The notes under the pieces: model-generated
Database searches by the model: none
What the model was told of the DNA's origin: nothing
The model's input: only the letters and a program-made list of their open reading frames with translations
From: Salticus scenicus
Taxonomy: Eukaryota; Arthropoda; Arachnida; Araneae; Salticidae
DNA length: 64,000 nucleotides
Direction: 5' to 3'
NCBI GenBank assembly: GCA_963930645.1
Contig: OZ005654.1
Coordinates: forward strand, 271,279,282-271,343,281
Shown here: piece after piece, positions 10,851-23,103 of the stretch
Position numbering within the stretch: the first letter of the stretch is position 1
Layout of the letters: the number at the start of each line of letters is the position of its first letter
Translations under genes and position numbers: made by a program

Positions 10851-12174
10851 TAAAATTGATAAAAAGGAGATAAATAGAAATTAATAGGAATAAGACCAGG
10901 TCACATTATACTTACCAGATAAGAAATTAATATTGCAGGAAAATGAACAAAAGCGTAGGCGATTTTACTATAAGTCAAGAATATCCATGTTACAACTTGC
11001 ATGATAATAGTAAATTAATATTTAATTGTAATGCAACATAAAATGCGCAATTTGCAGCTCAGTTTAAGAAGCATAACCTTCATTTCCATTATAAAAACGA
11101 TGTTCAACATTAACAACAAAAATAATACAAGTATTAAAATATTGCAGGTATGGAGATTTATAGAAAATTACCAAAATAAACGATAGAGTATGATCAAACC
11201 CAAGGCTGCAAAATAGCTGATTAAAAATGGTTTAAAAAAAAAAAAAGAGAGAGAGAGAGAGAGATAATTGGAAAGGAATATATATATATATATATATATA
11301 TATTAGTAATAGTCATCCATATTTTTTTTTTATTTTGGCGTATATAAAGGCATCGCCCTCCTCTTAACCTAGAATAAAAATTTTGAATATGGGTATCTCA
11401 ACAACGTTTTTAAAATGAGTGATTAAACAATAAATTTGTGACAATTTGAATCAAAGTTATAGATATTTTTTATTAAAAATAAATAAATAAATAAATAATC
11501 TTTTATTTCATATTTTGTGAAATGCAAACTTTTGTAATAGAACTTCTTTTCAACGTAAACCAAGATTTTCTTATACAGAGATTTCTTAAATAGTTTTTCT
11601 TATTAAAATTATTATTATTTAATTATATATATATTTACATATAATTAGCTATTAATATCAGTATAATGTTTTAAAATAAATAGCTATTTAATGACTAATA
11701 TGCCACCTTCTTATGGGAACGTTACTTATAAATATAGCATTTTATTGAATTGAACTCATTACCTGATAGTTTATATAAGGGAGCCTTCTTATTCAGTAAA
11801 CGCCATCCAACTCACGGATGTATATGAAAATCAAAGCATTTTAAGCCGCACTCCCGTGAACTTTTTATTACACATTTTTCGTAAATGTAGGTTGGAAGCT
11901 TTTTCTATAAGGCAACCATTTTACGATCTAATACAGTTTTATGACTTTCCTCATCATCATCATCATCATCATCATCCGGATTTCTTATATTATGGTAAGT
12001 CAAAAAGTAATGAAATATTACTTTATTAGAATTGAAATGTTCGGAAAATTTTTGGGTTTCATGTTATTAAAAACTGATATAGAATAATTTAGACAGATTT
12101 AAAAAAATTCTCTAAAGAATATTTCGAATTATTTTAATGGGATTTAGTTGTATAAGCGATTATTAATATAAAGA
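10851..12174. other. AT-rich DNA with microsatellites
   Basis: No gene seen. It contains a GA repeat at about 11248-11265, a TA repeat at about 11279-11303, TAAA repeats at 11480-11498, and an ATC/TCA repeat at 11948-11977. Confidence 0.65.
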
Positions 12175-12520
12175 AAGTTTTACTTTCTTCTATATACATA
12201 CGAAAAATGTATTGGATTCGCAAAAGTTCACAACCTCCGGTTTTGGGACCGACTTTCCAATTTTGTGGGCACTGCATCTCACGAACCAATAAATTAAATT
12301 AACCATGCTTGGTATGTAGTTGAATTTGGATGTAAAGTGGTGTTGATTACACTTGGGGATCAATTGTTCAAAAAGAAGCGCCTTATCCCATTTTTTTTTC
12401 ACAATATTTAATAATGCGGTGTAGGACAAAATTTCGCAAGAATGTACAGAAAAAGAATTATTTTTAACTTAATGTGAAATTAAAAAAAATATATATATAT
12501 ATATTTATCATAGTAATAGT
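12175..12520 (-). repeat. Repeat family A copy 2 (reverse orientation)
   Basis: On the minus strand it reads 'attgatccccaagtgtaatc', 'ataccaagcatggtt', 'attggttcgtgagatgcagtg', then a block ending 'gcgaatccaatac' and a tail 'tatatagaagaaagtaaa'. The last two blocks match the right end of the 60.4-kb copy almost exactly. The open frame on this strand (12190-12429) translates the repeat and shares residues such as NYIPS with the frame in the 59.9-kb copy; I treat both as repeat sequence. Confidence 0.75.
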
Positions 12521-12839
12521 CAAATAGGATTATTAATATTATTTTTTTTTAATTCAGTATTGGTACCTCTCATACGAAATCGTTAATATCTTTAAATAAT
12601 AATAATAACTAGTATCACACAGTGGTTGAAACTCGGCCAATTTTTTGCAAAGCAAGGCAAAGCAATGTTATTACCTTGTCCTAAACGGAATTAAACTGCA
12701 ACACAGATGCGGCAATTGTTTGTCAATATGCACTCTAAATGAATCAGCAGAGTTTTACTTATATTTGTCTAAGTTTGGTACGCTGTAGATGTTGAGCCTT
12801 TCCTGAAATGAGAGGAAATCGCAACGTGGAAACGCTCCT

Positions 12840-13505
12840 TGTTGGGTGATACAGCCCAAAAGTTAATCGACACCATGTCAAACCAAGGTCCAACCAGACA
12901 TCAAATTCGGTTAAATTAATTCCATTGGTTCATAAAGTACAGTGTTTGAACTCAAAAAGACAGATATTTTGCAAAAATGATTCAATTGAGTTCGGGAAAT
13001 CTCAAAACGTGTAACTTCATCGAAAACCGATAATCTAAAATGTTTCTGAATGTTATATTTTCTTCTTATATATGCAGAGGAAAGAATAATAAATCCACTT
13101 TTTAAAAAATAAGTAGTCAATTTCCATTAATTGAAATGCAAGGAAATCTCAAAACTTGTGAATTCATCGAAAACCAGGAATCAAAAAATTTTCCATATCT
13201 TTTACTAGCTTTTTATACATGCAGAAGCTAGCGATAAATCCACTTTTTTAAAAATAAGTAGTCAATTTCAGTTAATTGAAACGTAAGGAAAGCTCAAAAC
13301 ATGTAAATTCAGCGAAAACCGGAAATCGAAATTTTTTCCGTATCGTCTACTTTCTTCTTATACATGCAGAAGCTAGTAATAAATCCATTTAAAAAAAAAT
13401 AATAGCCGATTTATTAATTGAAATGCAAGGAAATCTCAAAATGCGCAAATTCATGAAAACCGGAAATCAAATTTTTTTCCAAGTCTTAAACTTTCTTTTT
13501 ATATA
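12840..13505 (+). repeat. Repeat family A copy 3 with four tandem ~147-bp units
   Basis: A degenerate leading block ('aatcgacaccatgtca', 'ccattggttcataaag') is followed by four tandem units beginning near 12994, 13142, 13287 and 13431. Each contains 'aaggaaatctcaaaac', 'ttcatcgaaaaccg' and 'ttcttatacatgcagaagc'. The array is interrupted on its right by the Tc1-like element that starts at 13506. Confidence 0.75.
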
Positions 13506-15196
13506 CACTAAGCGACAAAAAAGAAAAAAAAAAAAAAGCCGCACTGCAGAAAAAATGACTTATACCCTTTTTATTTGTAATAACTTTAAAATTAAAGGTT
13601 GAAACAAATAAAACTGTCCTGTTTGCGTAATACCAAAGGGATGAAATGGTACCTATGTACATTTCCGATATAATATTTCGCTTTATTACACTCTACGAAT
13701 TACTTTAAAAGAATCTGCATAAAGCTTTCGCTTTAAACATAGTACAATAACCATACACTTTGTATTCTATTATGATTTATTATATGAAATAAACAAGTTA
13801 TATTTTAATATATGAAATAAAACTATTTATTTGTTAGATCTAAGTATTTTTTTTATATGTATTCTGTATTGGATTAATTCCACTTTTATATGGAATTACT
13901 GCTTTAATGCACAATGGAGTAGCATTATACAGTGTTTTAATATAAATCTCAGAAATTTCAATGTGCCAAATAACACAAATAATTTTTTCTAGTTCTGGCA
14001 AAGTTATCACACATTTCGAATCCTCTCCCCTCTCCCCCGTCTTTTTATAGATAAAACATTTTCGAGCGGATTCCGATTAGGACTATTTCCATGTCAGGTA
14101 AAGAATAAATTCTTCTATATCTTTTGTGGGATTTAACTTAAAGTGAAAAAAGGTGTGATTACTTACAGAATTATAGGTTCTCATGGGAATGGATAGGAAA
14201 TTTTGACAATTTGAAGTGAATAAACTTACCACAGACTCCACGTAGTAAGGTGCATTATCATCTTGAAATGCTGTTTGCGGAAATGTCCAAGATGCCTCCA
14301 AAATAGTCGCTCAGGCACCACTTTTATAAAGACTTGGTTTTATTTCGAGTTAATTGATCCTTTGAGCATAAAAATTTGCCCGACTGTTTGAAATGTTATG
14401 CACCTCCGTACCATAATGTACGGAGAATATGTCACTGTTTTAAAAGTGGGATTTTCATTAAGTCGGTCATATTTTCCTTGTCAGATCTGCTTATTTTCTT
14501 TAGCTCGAAATAAGTTAAACTTGACTAATCAGAGAGAACCAGTTCAGCCCAATAATTAACTAACCATTTTTAAATTTTTTAGTCTTGCTTTCCTAAGTTT
14601 CTTCACTAAGAATGAATTTTTTTTTTTTTTTAATTTTCTGTCATTTAAACCTGCTTTGTTTAATAGTTGCTGCACTGTAGTTAAATAAATTATGACGCTA
14701 TACACTTTTTCTGAATCTCTTTTATGTTCGAAATGTAATACAAACCGATTTTATAAGCAATGGTTTTTTAACTTACGGTCATCTCGCTTGGATGAACAAC
14801 ATAGCCGCCTAAAGCCAACTTTCCAGTTTAAACGACCAAAAAAATTTATATCTTGCTAAAAACCATTTTACCAATATTTCGTTAACATTTAATTATTTTT
14901 CCACCTCACGTATTAAAATATTTTTTGATTTTCATTCAAGAATTAATACTTTTTGTGGCATCGTTAACTGCCTTATTCTTACCATTTTTGAAATAATTTC
15001 TAAAATTGCAATTTTTCCCGACAATTGCATTTTGTTTTTAACACTGGAATCAATGCTAAAGTGTATGTGGAAGACAACATAATAAAATCTGTTCGAAAAT
15101 TTTCTTTTTAAACAATAAATTTGGTTGTAGAAGGTGAAAAGGAAAATATCCAAGTGCGGCTTTTTTTTTTTTTTTTTTTTTTTTTGTCGCTTAGTG
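13506..15196 (-). mobile_element. Tc1-like transposon, full-length but decayed, 1,691 bp
   Basis: Inverted termini CACTAAGCGACAAAAAA (left) and its complement ending TTTGTCGCTTAGTG (right) are flanked by TA at 13504-13505 and 15197-15198, the Tc1/mariner target. An A tract and a T tract adjoin the two termini internally. The length fits an autonomous Tc1 element, and a decayed transposase is present on the minus strand. It inserted at the right edge of a family A array. Confidence 0.85.
14080..14690 (-). pseudogene. Tc1-like transposase fossil
   Basis: Translated on the minus strand in shifting frames, the order of Tc1 motifs is kept. A helix-turn-helix piece TVQQLLNKAGLND lies at 14638-14680, a basic KKLRKARLK piece near 14590-14615, and VLSD-stop-S (normally SDES, first catalytic Asp) near 14525-14545. 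TVTYSPYIMV follows near 14405-14445, FQDDNAP (second catalytic Asp) at about 14243-14269, and a possible PIHSHENL (normally NPIENLW, catalytic Glu) near 14170-14195. Stops and frameshifts separate the pieces, and the second Asp to Glu spacing is shorter than the usual 34 residues. DDE transposases of this family cut and paste at TA. This copy cannot encode an active enzyme. The DNAP motif and flanking terminal repeats make the family call firm; the Glu assignment is less certain. Confidence 0.75.
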
Positions 15197-15204
15197 TATG
15201 TAGA

Positions 15205-16070
15205 GGACATACGCAAGCGAAGTGTGGCGTCACTGACTGTCGTTGGGGCCAAGTAAAAGATTTCCTCTGTTAATCATGCATTGGATTTTTTGTAAATATT
15301 TATTAAAAATTGAGGAAAATTATTTCCTAATTTTAATTCCCATGTTTGGATATAATTACAAATTAATTATCGTTCACATGTGTTAGATTAAGTTATTTTT
15401 CTGTCAAGTTGTCAAAATTTTAATTTGAAATTTGAAATCTCTAGAAACAAAGTGGGCACATATTTGATATCTGTTCATCCTTGGCGTTTTGTATATTTGG
15501 CGATCAAAAGCGTAATACGAAAACATACATGTCCGATGTATATTTTTGCAATACATGTATATTGTACTTAATATTGCTTCATATTAATGATTGTTCTCTT
15601 AATGCACATTGTAAAAATAACCATGTTTTTTGAAAGAAATTAAATATGCTCGCCAGATAATTTAGCGATCTTTTATTATTATTATTATTATTTTTCCCGC
15701 CAAGGTCGACAGATATTAAATATGTTCCTTTGAAATGAATATCATTTTTTTGAAATGAAATGTTTATGTTCATAATCTAAAATGGAAGTCTGCCATTTTA
15801 TTTTTCTGGAGCACTGAAATTTAAAATTAAAATTTTATGAATTTCACAGAAAAATCTAACACAATCTAACATACGCAGACAGTAACTTATATAAAACTAT
15901 ACCCAGATATGGGAATTAAAATCGAGAGAAAATTTTCCTTAAAGTCTAAAGTTAAACCAATTAATGTTTAAAATTCATTCAATTAACGATTAACATAGGA
16001 AATTTTTGCTTGGACCCACGGACGGTCAGTGACGTCATCACATCGCTTGCGTTTAACTTGCGTTTATTTT
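15205..16070. mobile_element. Family D element with ~240-bp inverted repeats
   Basis: Outer arms at about 15205-15450 and 15810-16070 are inverted and imperfect. Shared blocks include a 'gcgtcactgac' type end, 'aggaaaatt', 'ttttaattcccat', 'gtgttagatt' and 'ttttctgt'. The core (15470-15720) recurs in reverse orientation at 23850-24062. The right arm contains a TGACGTCA palindrome near 16030. There is no coding capacity. The left arm starts only 8 bp beyond the Tc1 terminus. Superfamily is unknown; no clear target duplication was seen. Confidence 0.7.
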
Positions 16071-16499
16071 GAACAGTATAAACTTTTGACCAACCTCTCA
16101 TGTACTCCAATTTCTGCCATTTTAATGGCTGTTTTCTAGTTTTCTCTTAGAACAAAAAATCTGTAGTCGAGAGTATAATGATGCTACATAATACAAATTA
16201 CTGTGTCTTTAGTTTTATTTGAGTTTTAAGAAATTGTCAGATTTAACAACTTTCTACTCTTAGGTATTTTTTAATGTAAAAGAATATGTGTATGAAAGGG
16301 GAAAATGCATAAAAAATAAATGTATTTTTGAATACCTTCTTGACATCGTAAGAGAATGATTTTTGTATTCTGCACATCTGGTTAACCATACCTTTCGAAT
16401 GATACCATTTTCAACCCTCTACTCTCATAATTAATATACTAAAAGTGTACCACAAATTTTATGCTTATTAATATATAGATACAAGCTTTTCTCAGGTGG

Positions 16500-16533
<34 letters not shown>

Positions 16534-17678
16534 GGGGGGGGGGGGGTGTTGTATTTTTATGTTTCTCTTAGGAAAATCGTCCGCATTCATTATGGAATTT
16601 TAATTTGTATAGGAAAATATAGAAGAAAGTCATGCGGTGACCAAAATGCACTAGTAATTTAAAACTGTTAAATTTAACATGTTCATAATTAGGGCTAAAA
16701 AATTTGTAAAGATTTTTAAATAATGCTTGAACATAATCTTTATTCAATTTTAAATTAATTTTATACGAATCTCTTTAGTTAAATATGTAATTTTTTTTTC
16801 TCATATGAAGATATTTAATGTAAAGAACGACCAATGGGATCTTTCAAGGAAATAATAATAAAACTCATGGATATACTTTGATTCCAAACAAGTGTACATA
16901 AATACAAGTGTACATTTCAAAATGTACATAAGCACTGCCAAAATATAAAATATGTATTAACAAGTAGACAATTACAGGTTAACACACAAAATTTAATTAA
17001 CATAGCTTCTGAGAATATATGTTTCACATAGTGAAATTTAATGCATTTAATTACTTGATGCTGAGAAATTCAGACAATATCTCCAGGAAAAATCATAGAA
17101 AGTGAGTGATGGCAGAACCATTTTTTTCGGGTACTATGCGAGAAATTAAATATATTACAATTTTACGCAACATATGTTTTCGTGGTATTTCATTCACTAA
17201 ATGACATTAGAAAATTGGGGGGAAAAGCTGCATTATATTATTAGCTAGTGCGCCGGATGATATACTCTAAAATTTAGCCTTTATAGTTTTTAAGCATGTT
17301 ATATTTCAGATATGGGGTAATTTCATGTCATAGAAGATGGGATGTAGATAGCAAGTACGCCTAGAAACATGCTGTTGAATAGCTGCACTTGCTGGCTGAT
17401 ATGCATCCAAATTAAAGCAGCCTAGCTCTTCTAATAACTCTTCCACATATCAAGTTTTGTGCATTTGCACACTATGAAAGCTTATATGTACACTTCCCGT
17501 AAGTGGAGTCATCGTAGGGAGCTACTTTCTGATGATGTATACGAAAATTTACCAAGCCCTATTTCATATTGAGATCTGAGAAAACATAAGTACACTTTTC
17601 TTGAATTATATCATTTTTTCCTGAAATACAGCATCCACGAAGTTTTTGCAATACATAAACTGACAAACTTTTCTAATA
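16071..17678. other. AT-rich DNA with a T32-G14 tract
   Basis: No gene seen. A run of about 32 T directly followed by about 14 G covers 16501-16546. The remaining sequence is AT-rich without recognised elements. Confidence 0.6.
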
Positions 17679-18091
17679 CAGTAACTGCCGCTTAATAAAT
17701 TCACTGGTTAATAAAATCAGCCGCTTAATCTGATCAAATTGCAAGGACCGGAATCAAATCAATATGAACTGCTTTCAAAACCACCGCTTAATAAAATCAG
17801 CATCGCCGGTTAATAAACTCAAAAGAATATCTGCAGCAGGCAAAAATGTCATTTATGCATATTAAACAAATTTTTATTTGCAATGTGATTTTTTATTTTT
17901 TAAATAAAAAAGAAAAGAAACACAATAATCTTTCCGTTATTTCTATTCCCTGTCAAAAGTTTTGCATTTGCAGCATAGTTACAAATTAAACAAGCCCCAT
18001 CGCTTGTCTTAGTAACAATTTCAAGGAGCATATAAACGATAAGTTGTAAATTTGATTTGATTCGCAAATGATAAGTTTTTTTTTTTTTTTT

Positions 18092-18122
<31 letters not shown>

Positions 18123-18502
18123 AAAGAGAATTTTCAGTTCTAAATTTTGAAATAATTAAGAAGCATAAGGTTTAAATGGAAATATTTTAAATTTAAAAGA
18201 AAAGCGTGCACTTTTAGCAAAATAATTAGAATCTTCCTTAGAGGAAAGCACATCAGAACTCGGGATTTGTTTAATTACTTATTTTGAAGGAACAATTAAT
18301 TAAATTATCAATTATCAAAAACCAATTAATAATGTTTATTAATTCTATTATTCGTTATATTTATTATGAAATTTCTTTCCAAATTCATGGATATAATGCC
18401 TTTTTCTTGAGTGCAGGAACGTTCGCCGTATATAAAAATCAGCCGCTTAATAAAATCATTTTGACTCAGAACGAATGTGATTTTAATAAGCGGCGGTTAC
18501 TG
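17679..18502. mobile_element. Non-autonomous pogo-like element, 824 bp
   Basis: Ends are CAGTAACTGCCGCTTAATAA and, in complement, CAGTAACCGCCGCTTATTAA, flanked by TA at 17677-17678 and 18503-18504. The subterminal motif CCGCTTAATAAAATCA is repeated in both halves (near 17722, 17787 and 18442), as in pogo/Tigger ends where transposase-binding sites are repeated. A T tract plus ATT repeat lies inside at 18078-18121. No transposase is encoded. Confidence 0.8.
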
Positions 18503-20152
18503 TATTAGCCAAGTCGTGTTCGAAGTATTTAAAAACGTATACATAAATTGATAAACCGTAAATCTAAAATTGTTACAAATTCGGTACTTCTAGTTATCTG
18601 TACAGAAAAACGATGAAATTGTACTTATTAAAAATCTGGGTTAACCATACTGCAGTTCAAAATTAATTAATGAGCTATTCATTTAACAAAAGCTATTTTT
18701 ACACATTAGCACACATTTACATATTAGCACACATCTACTTTTTTTTAAATTTAAATTTATTTATTTTATTTATTTATTTATTTTAACTGGCTGTTTTAAA
18801 TCAAATCGATAGTTGTCATACATTGAAGGAGAATTTTGGTTGTTGAAACCACTTTTTTTTCTACTGTAATTAATAATAAGAAAAGAAAAACAACAACAAG
18901 TGATTTAAGGATAGTAAAGTATCAGATCATCAAGACAAAGGACTTTCTTTTTTTTTTTTTTTTTTTTTTTTTAAGTTCTTTGTACTTTTACCTAAAAAAG
19001 GTTTGTCTTTCAAAATCTATGTAAACAGTTGAATTTGGTTTAATTAAAGCTTGTATTCAAAATAATTTGTTATGCAACTTTTCTTCATTATATACTGCAT
19101 CCTGAAAGAAAGAAAAAGAAAAAATGCGCGATGTTTTAAATTAAAATGTAACAAAGCTAAATGCTTTATACCTTCTAAAGAATATCTTTTTTTTAGATGA
19201 AATAACAATAGGCAGAATGTTATTGTTTTAACGTATTTGAAAATATTCTTTATGCTAGAGAAATCTAAAAATGTTAAATGCAAAGAGAAAAATAAAAACA
19301 GACTTCAGCAAAAAAAGAGAGAGAGAGAGAGAAATTAATTTAATGAATGTTGTTTACGTTGGTTCACGAGAAGGAGGAGGGAACAAAAGTGTATTTTTAC
19401 AATAAAAATTTATGTCGTTTATTCTAATTTATGCAAGCAACATATAAAATTTAATAAATTTAAAATATATAATATTTTGAAATTGGTGATTAAAGTAAGG
19501 AAATAAAAAGAAAAGTGTAAATATTTATATATATTTTAAGTGTTTTAAATTTCTTTATACATAAACTATACAACTCGAAAATAAAAGTTTCGCCTGATAT
19601 AAGTTTAATGTACAGTTAGATGTTGCACCATATACGTATGTTTTTTTTTTTTCTTAAATCCTATTAAGAAAGGGCACTTACTATTTACTTATATCTTAAT
19701 CTATTAAAATACGTAAGCATTCTTAATTATATATGGAAATCGGTAAAAGATGCTTTAATGCATTTATAAGCTAATAATAATATATACTATAACATTAATA
19801 TATACTATAATAATCACTAATCATGGTATAAAAATATGATATAATAAAGTGATGAAAGTTAGCTCATGAAATTCATACAGTGTTGACCAAATTGCTAGAG
19901 AAATTTTTTTTTTTTTCTTTTCTAAAAATGTACTGAATGAAATGATCTTGAACTTCAGTTATGCAAAGAACTCATATTTTGCACTATCAGTTTAGTCACG
20001 AATACAATTATGGGACCAGGCACAAACTGAAAAAAAGAATTTTTTTTTAATTACGCTGTATCATAAAATGCTGCAAATCCCTATAAGCAATATTTTTATT
20101 TATTTTTTTTTTTTTTTGGGGGGGGGAGGGGGGGGAATCGCACGGTTATTTA

Positions 20153-20195
<43 letters not shown>

Positions 20196-20670
20196 TTTTT
20201 TTAAATACTTTTTTGGTAAGTTTTTTGCGTATAACAAGAATGGATTTCAACAAAATTTTACAAAACTTTAGAAAACTTGACAAATTATTTGAGACTTACT
20301 ATTCTGAAACATAAAATACACACATTTAATTTTCACTGAAATATGAATATTTGTAGTAAATATTCTTTTACTACGCATGCGCAAAAGCTTTTTTTTTTTA
20401 CATAAGTTAAGAGCTTGATATATTGGGCAACTCATGTTAAAAGTTCATTTGAATAGAGTAAATGTATGCAAATTATCGGCAAAAGAATAAGCTAGATTTT
20501 AGACCTTTTATACAGTTGAAATTTCATAAGGCTTTTTTTACATGTCACGTATTTGATTTAATAATCTAATTTTTTTAAATTACGCTCTAAAACTTCTTTT
20601 TTATGAAAAACCACTGATAGGCATGTAACTTATACAAAATTTAATTTATTTGCTAAAATTTGTGAGTTTA

Positions 20671-20706
<36 letters not shown>

Positions 20707-22009
20707 AAATAAGGACTTTTGTAACTTGAGTGAATACATGGCATGTGAAATACATGGCACACATGGCATGTGAAATACATGGCACATACATGGCATGTGA
20801 AAAATCCCTTTTGACATTTCACCTCTGTAAATATCTAAAATCTTGCTCATTCTTTTGAAGATAATTTTCTTAATTTTTACTCTTTTTAAATGAACTTTTG
20901 ACATAAGTTCCCCAAAATATCGAGCTTTGAATCTATGAATAAAAAACATATTTTTAACGCATGTGCAATAATATTAATAACAGTAATAATAAAAATGCTA
21001 CAAATATTCATACCTCAGCGAAAATTACACTTTTGTATTTTTTGTTTCGGGTTAATGATTTGTGAAGTTTTCTGAAAGTATTGTAAAATTTCGTTGAAAT
21101 CCATTCTTGTTATACGCAAAATACTTACCGGTTGGTCCTCTAATTGCACTCGGCACTAAATACATAGTGGAAAATATGTGTTTGTAAACGTTTTTTGCAG
21201 GTCTGAAGTTCAAGGTTGTTTCATTCTTTTTAATGTTTTTTTTTTTTTTTTTTTTTTTTAGAAAATATAAAAAATGTAAAAAAATTAAAATTAAAATTAA
21301 AATTAAAATAAAATAAAATAATAATAATAATAATTTGGTTAAAACTGTGCCATGAAAGTGTTAGACCGACAAATTTATTTCAGTTAAAAACCATGGATTT
21401 GTGGACTATTTTATAATATAAATAACAATAATAATAAAAAAAAATAACACATTTTACTCGTTTAATATTTTTGTATGGGATAGTATAAAAATTTAATTAT
21501 TTTTTCTAACTCTTAAATTTGAATCTTATCTATATGTAACTCTTAAATTTGATTCATTTTATTTATTTATTTTCCACAATTTACGCAGTAGGTCGTATAT
21601 AAACATAAAAAAAAAACCCTGAGGTTTTACACCCCCCTCCCCCTTCAAACATACGCACACAAAAGTTTTTTTCGAACAACAAAAATTTGGTTAATAGAAT
21701 CTTTATATATATATATATATATATAGCCATTATAAATATTTTAATTGCAGAATGCAAATGGCTTTCATCGCTCGCTCATTGGCTGTATACAAAGACATCT
21801 ATGACGTAGATTATCACACTATCTCCAGTGATAGTGACACTTTTTTCAACCATATTCTTTTGTTCAATCGAAGCAAGTCTTGGAAGAATGATATAAGATC
21901 AGCTGACATGTTCAGGAAAACATGCCAGAATCGTAATCACAGAAACCATTATACAGCATAGCTCTAGCTAATGTTTTGTCAGGTTCAATATGGCTCTGCT
22001 CTAGAACTA
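18503..22009. other. AT-rich DNA with simple repeats, no gene supported
   Basis: Contains TTTA repeats near 18760-18783, T tracts at 18951-18972, 20671-20702 and 21238-21259, and a T-then-G tract at 20103-20135. TA repeats lie at 20155-20192 and 21704-21724, a CATGGCATGTGAAATA minisatellite at 20735-20800, and AAAT/AAT repeats at 21285-21333. The plus-strand frame at 21752-21961 (69 codons) has better codon texture than its surroundings, but I recognise no domain. Confidence 0.55.
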
Positions 22010-22086
22010 CAGACGGTAACAAAAGTATCTGAATACTAGCAAAAATTCCTATGTAAAAAAAGTAGAGTTAATACCGTTTTGTTAAA
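22010..22086 (+). mobile_element. Solo TA-flanked Tc1/mariner-type terminal repeat
   Basis: Starts CAGACGGTAACAAAAGTAT after TA (22008-22009) and stays homologous for about 75 bp to the arm of the palindromic MITE at 43345. The sequence then diverges and no matching right end was located. It may be the left end of a longer relative whose right end is lost. Confidence 0.65.
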
Positions 22087-22508
22087 TAGCTGAAACCTTC
22101 AGTTCTTGATGGAAGATATGGAGCCGCACTGTTTGGACCAGCTCCATCACCAGTTGTATGACGCCGTACATATGCTGCAATCATTCGCTCATTGATGTAC
22201 CGTTTGTGACAGGCATTGTGAATTCTTACTTGTTTTAGGTTCTTCAAAAAACACTAATGTTCATCATTTTGACGTTTTGCATTGCTCTTTTACAGATTTT
22301 TTGTATGCCTTTCTTTTTCAGAATCTTTACTTCACCTTTATTCAAACTGATTTCGAAAATAAAACAAACACTCCTGTTATTGTAATAGAAAACGCTCACG
22401 GGCTGAAACAGGACGTTCGCACGTTCCAACTGAACTGAATAACATAGATGTTCAGCCGAGGCAGCGTACTACAGGAGAAGATTCGGGAAGAAAGGGAGAG
22501 CTTTTTAA

Positions 22509-23103
22509 TTGGGGGGTTTCAGTTTTAAAGATCAGTGTTTCTTGTGTGGTGGAGAGGGGATACTTGAAGATTTCTTTAAAAAACAGGAACGACTTCCTGA
22601 GCATGAAAAATTTTTTTTTCCACCATGCTATGAAACTGGGTGTGAAAGAAACAATTGTAAATGTGCCGAAAATCGTGGGGATGAGAGAGGAAAAAAAGTA
22701 CTTGAATGCATCGGAAATGTAAAAGGTTTAGTTGCTATAAATGCTGGGTATCGCAGGTTTTGTCATCAAAAACTGCATTGGAGGCCTAAAAGTTAGATGA
22801 AACGAGGATACTACCCTGCAAGTAACACTGATGATGAAATGGAATCAATTTACTCCTAGCCTGAAAACGACTCGGAGGAGTGCCTGTCTCATAAAGTATT
22901 TGATGAATAAAATAGAGGGTGACTTTCGTCCTGGTATCAGAACGGTTACATCACGCCTTTGCAAAAAATATGGTGAAGATGTTTTAATAGCCGAAACTGC
23001 CAACAAGAAAGCAGTTTGCTTCCAAAATGTTGGCTATAAAATACTCAGTGAAATTGATAGTAACAAGGACTCTGATCCTCAACAGGAAAATGTCGTATAC
23101 TAA
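22509..23103 (+). pseudogene. Decayed Cys-rich multi-copy repeat protein
   Basis: Two frames are broken by an in-frame stop (22794-22796) and a frameshift before 22831. The first (22509-22796, about 95 codons) has CFLCGGEG near its start and VLECIGNVKGLVAINAGYRR followed by FCHQKL near its end, a Cys-x2-Cys and Cys-His arrangement that could bind zinc. After the stop the same frame continues with DDEMESIYS, then the second frame (22831-23103) carries KKYGEDVLIAETANKKAVCF and GYKILSEI. From memory, this order (CxxCG, a 'dLVA..a.YH..C' box, then a 'YGd.i....n.k.vVCF' box) belongs to a protein family of unknown function present in very many copies in spiders and some other invertebrates, probably element-borne. 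No initiator ATG is clear. The first frame uses a TTG or was truncated upstream. Confidence 0.6.

Noticed and set aside
21752..21961. 69-codon plus-strand frame as a small gene
   Set aside because: Composition is slightly gene-like, but it has no recognised motif, no clear splice or promoter context, and only modest length.
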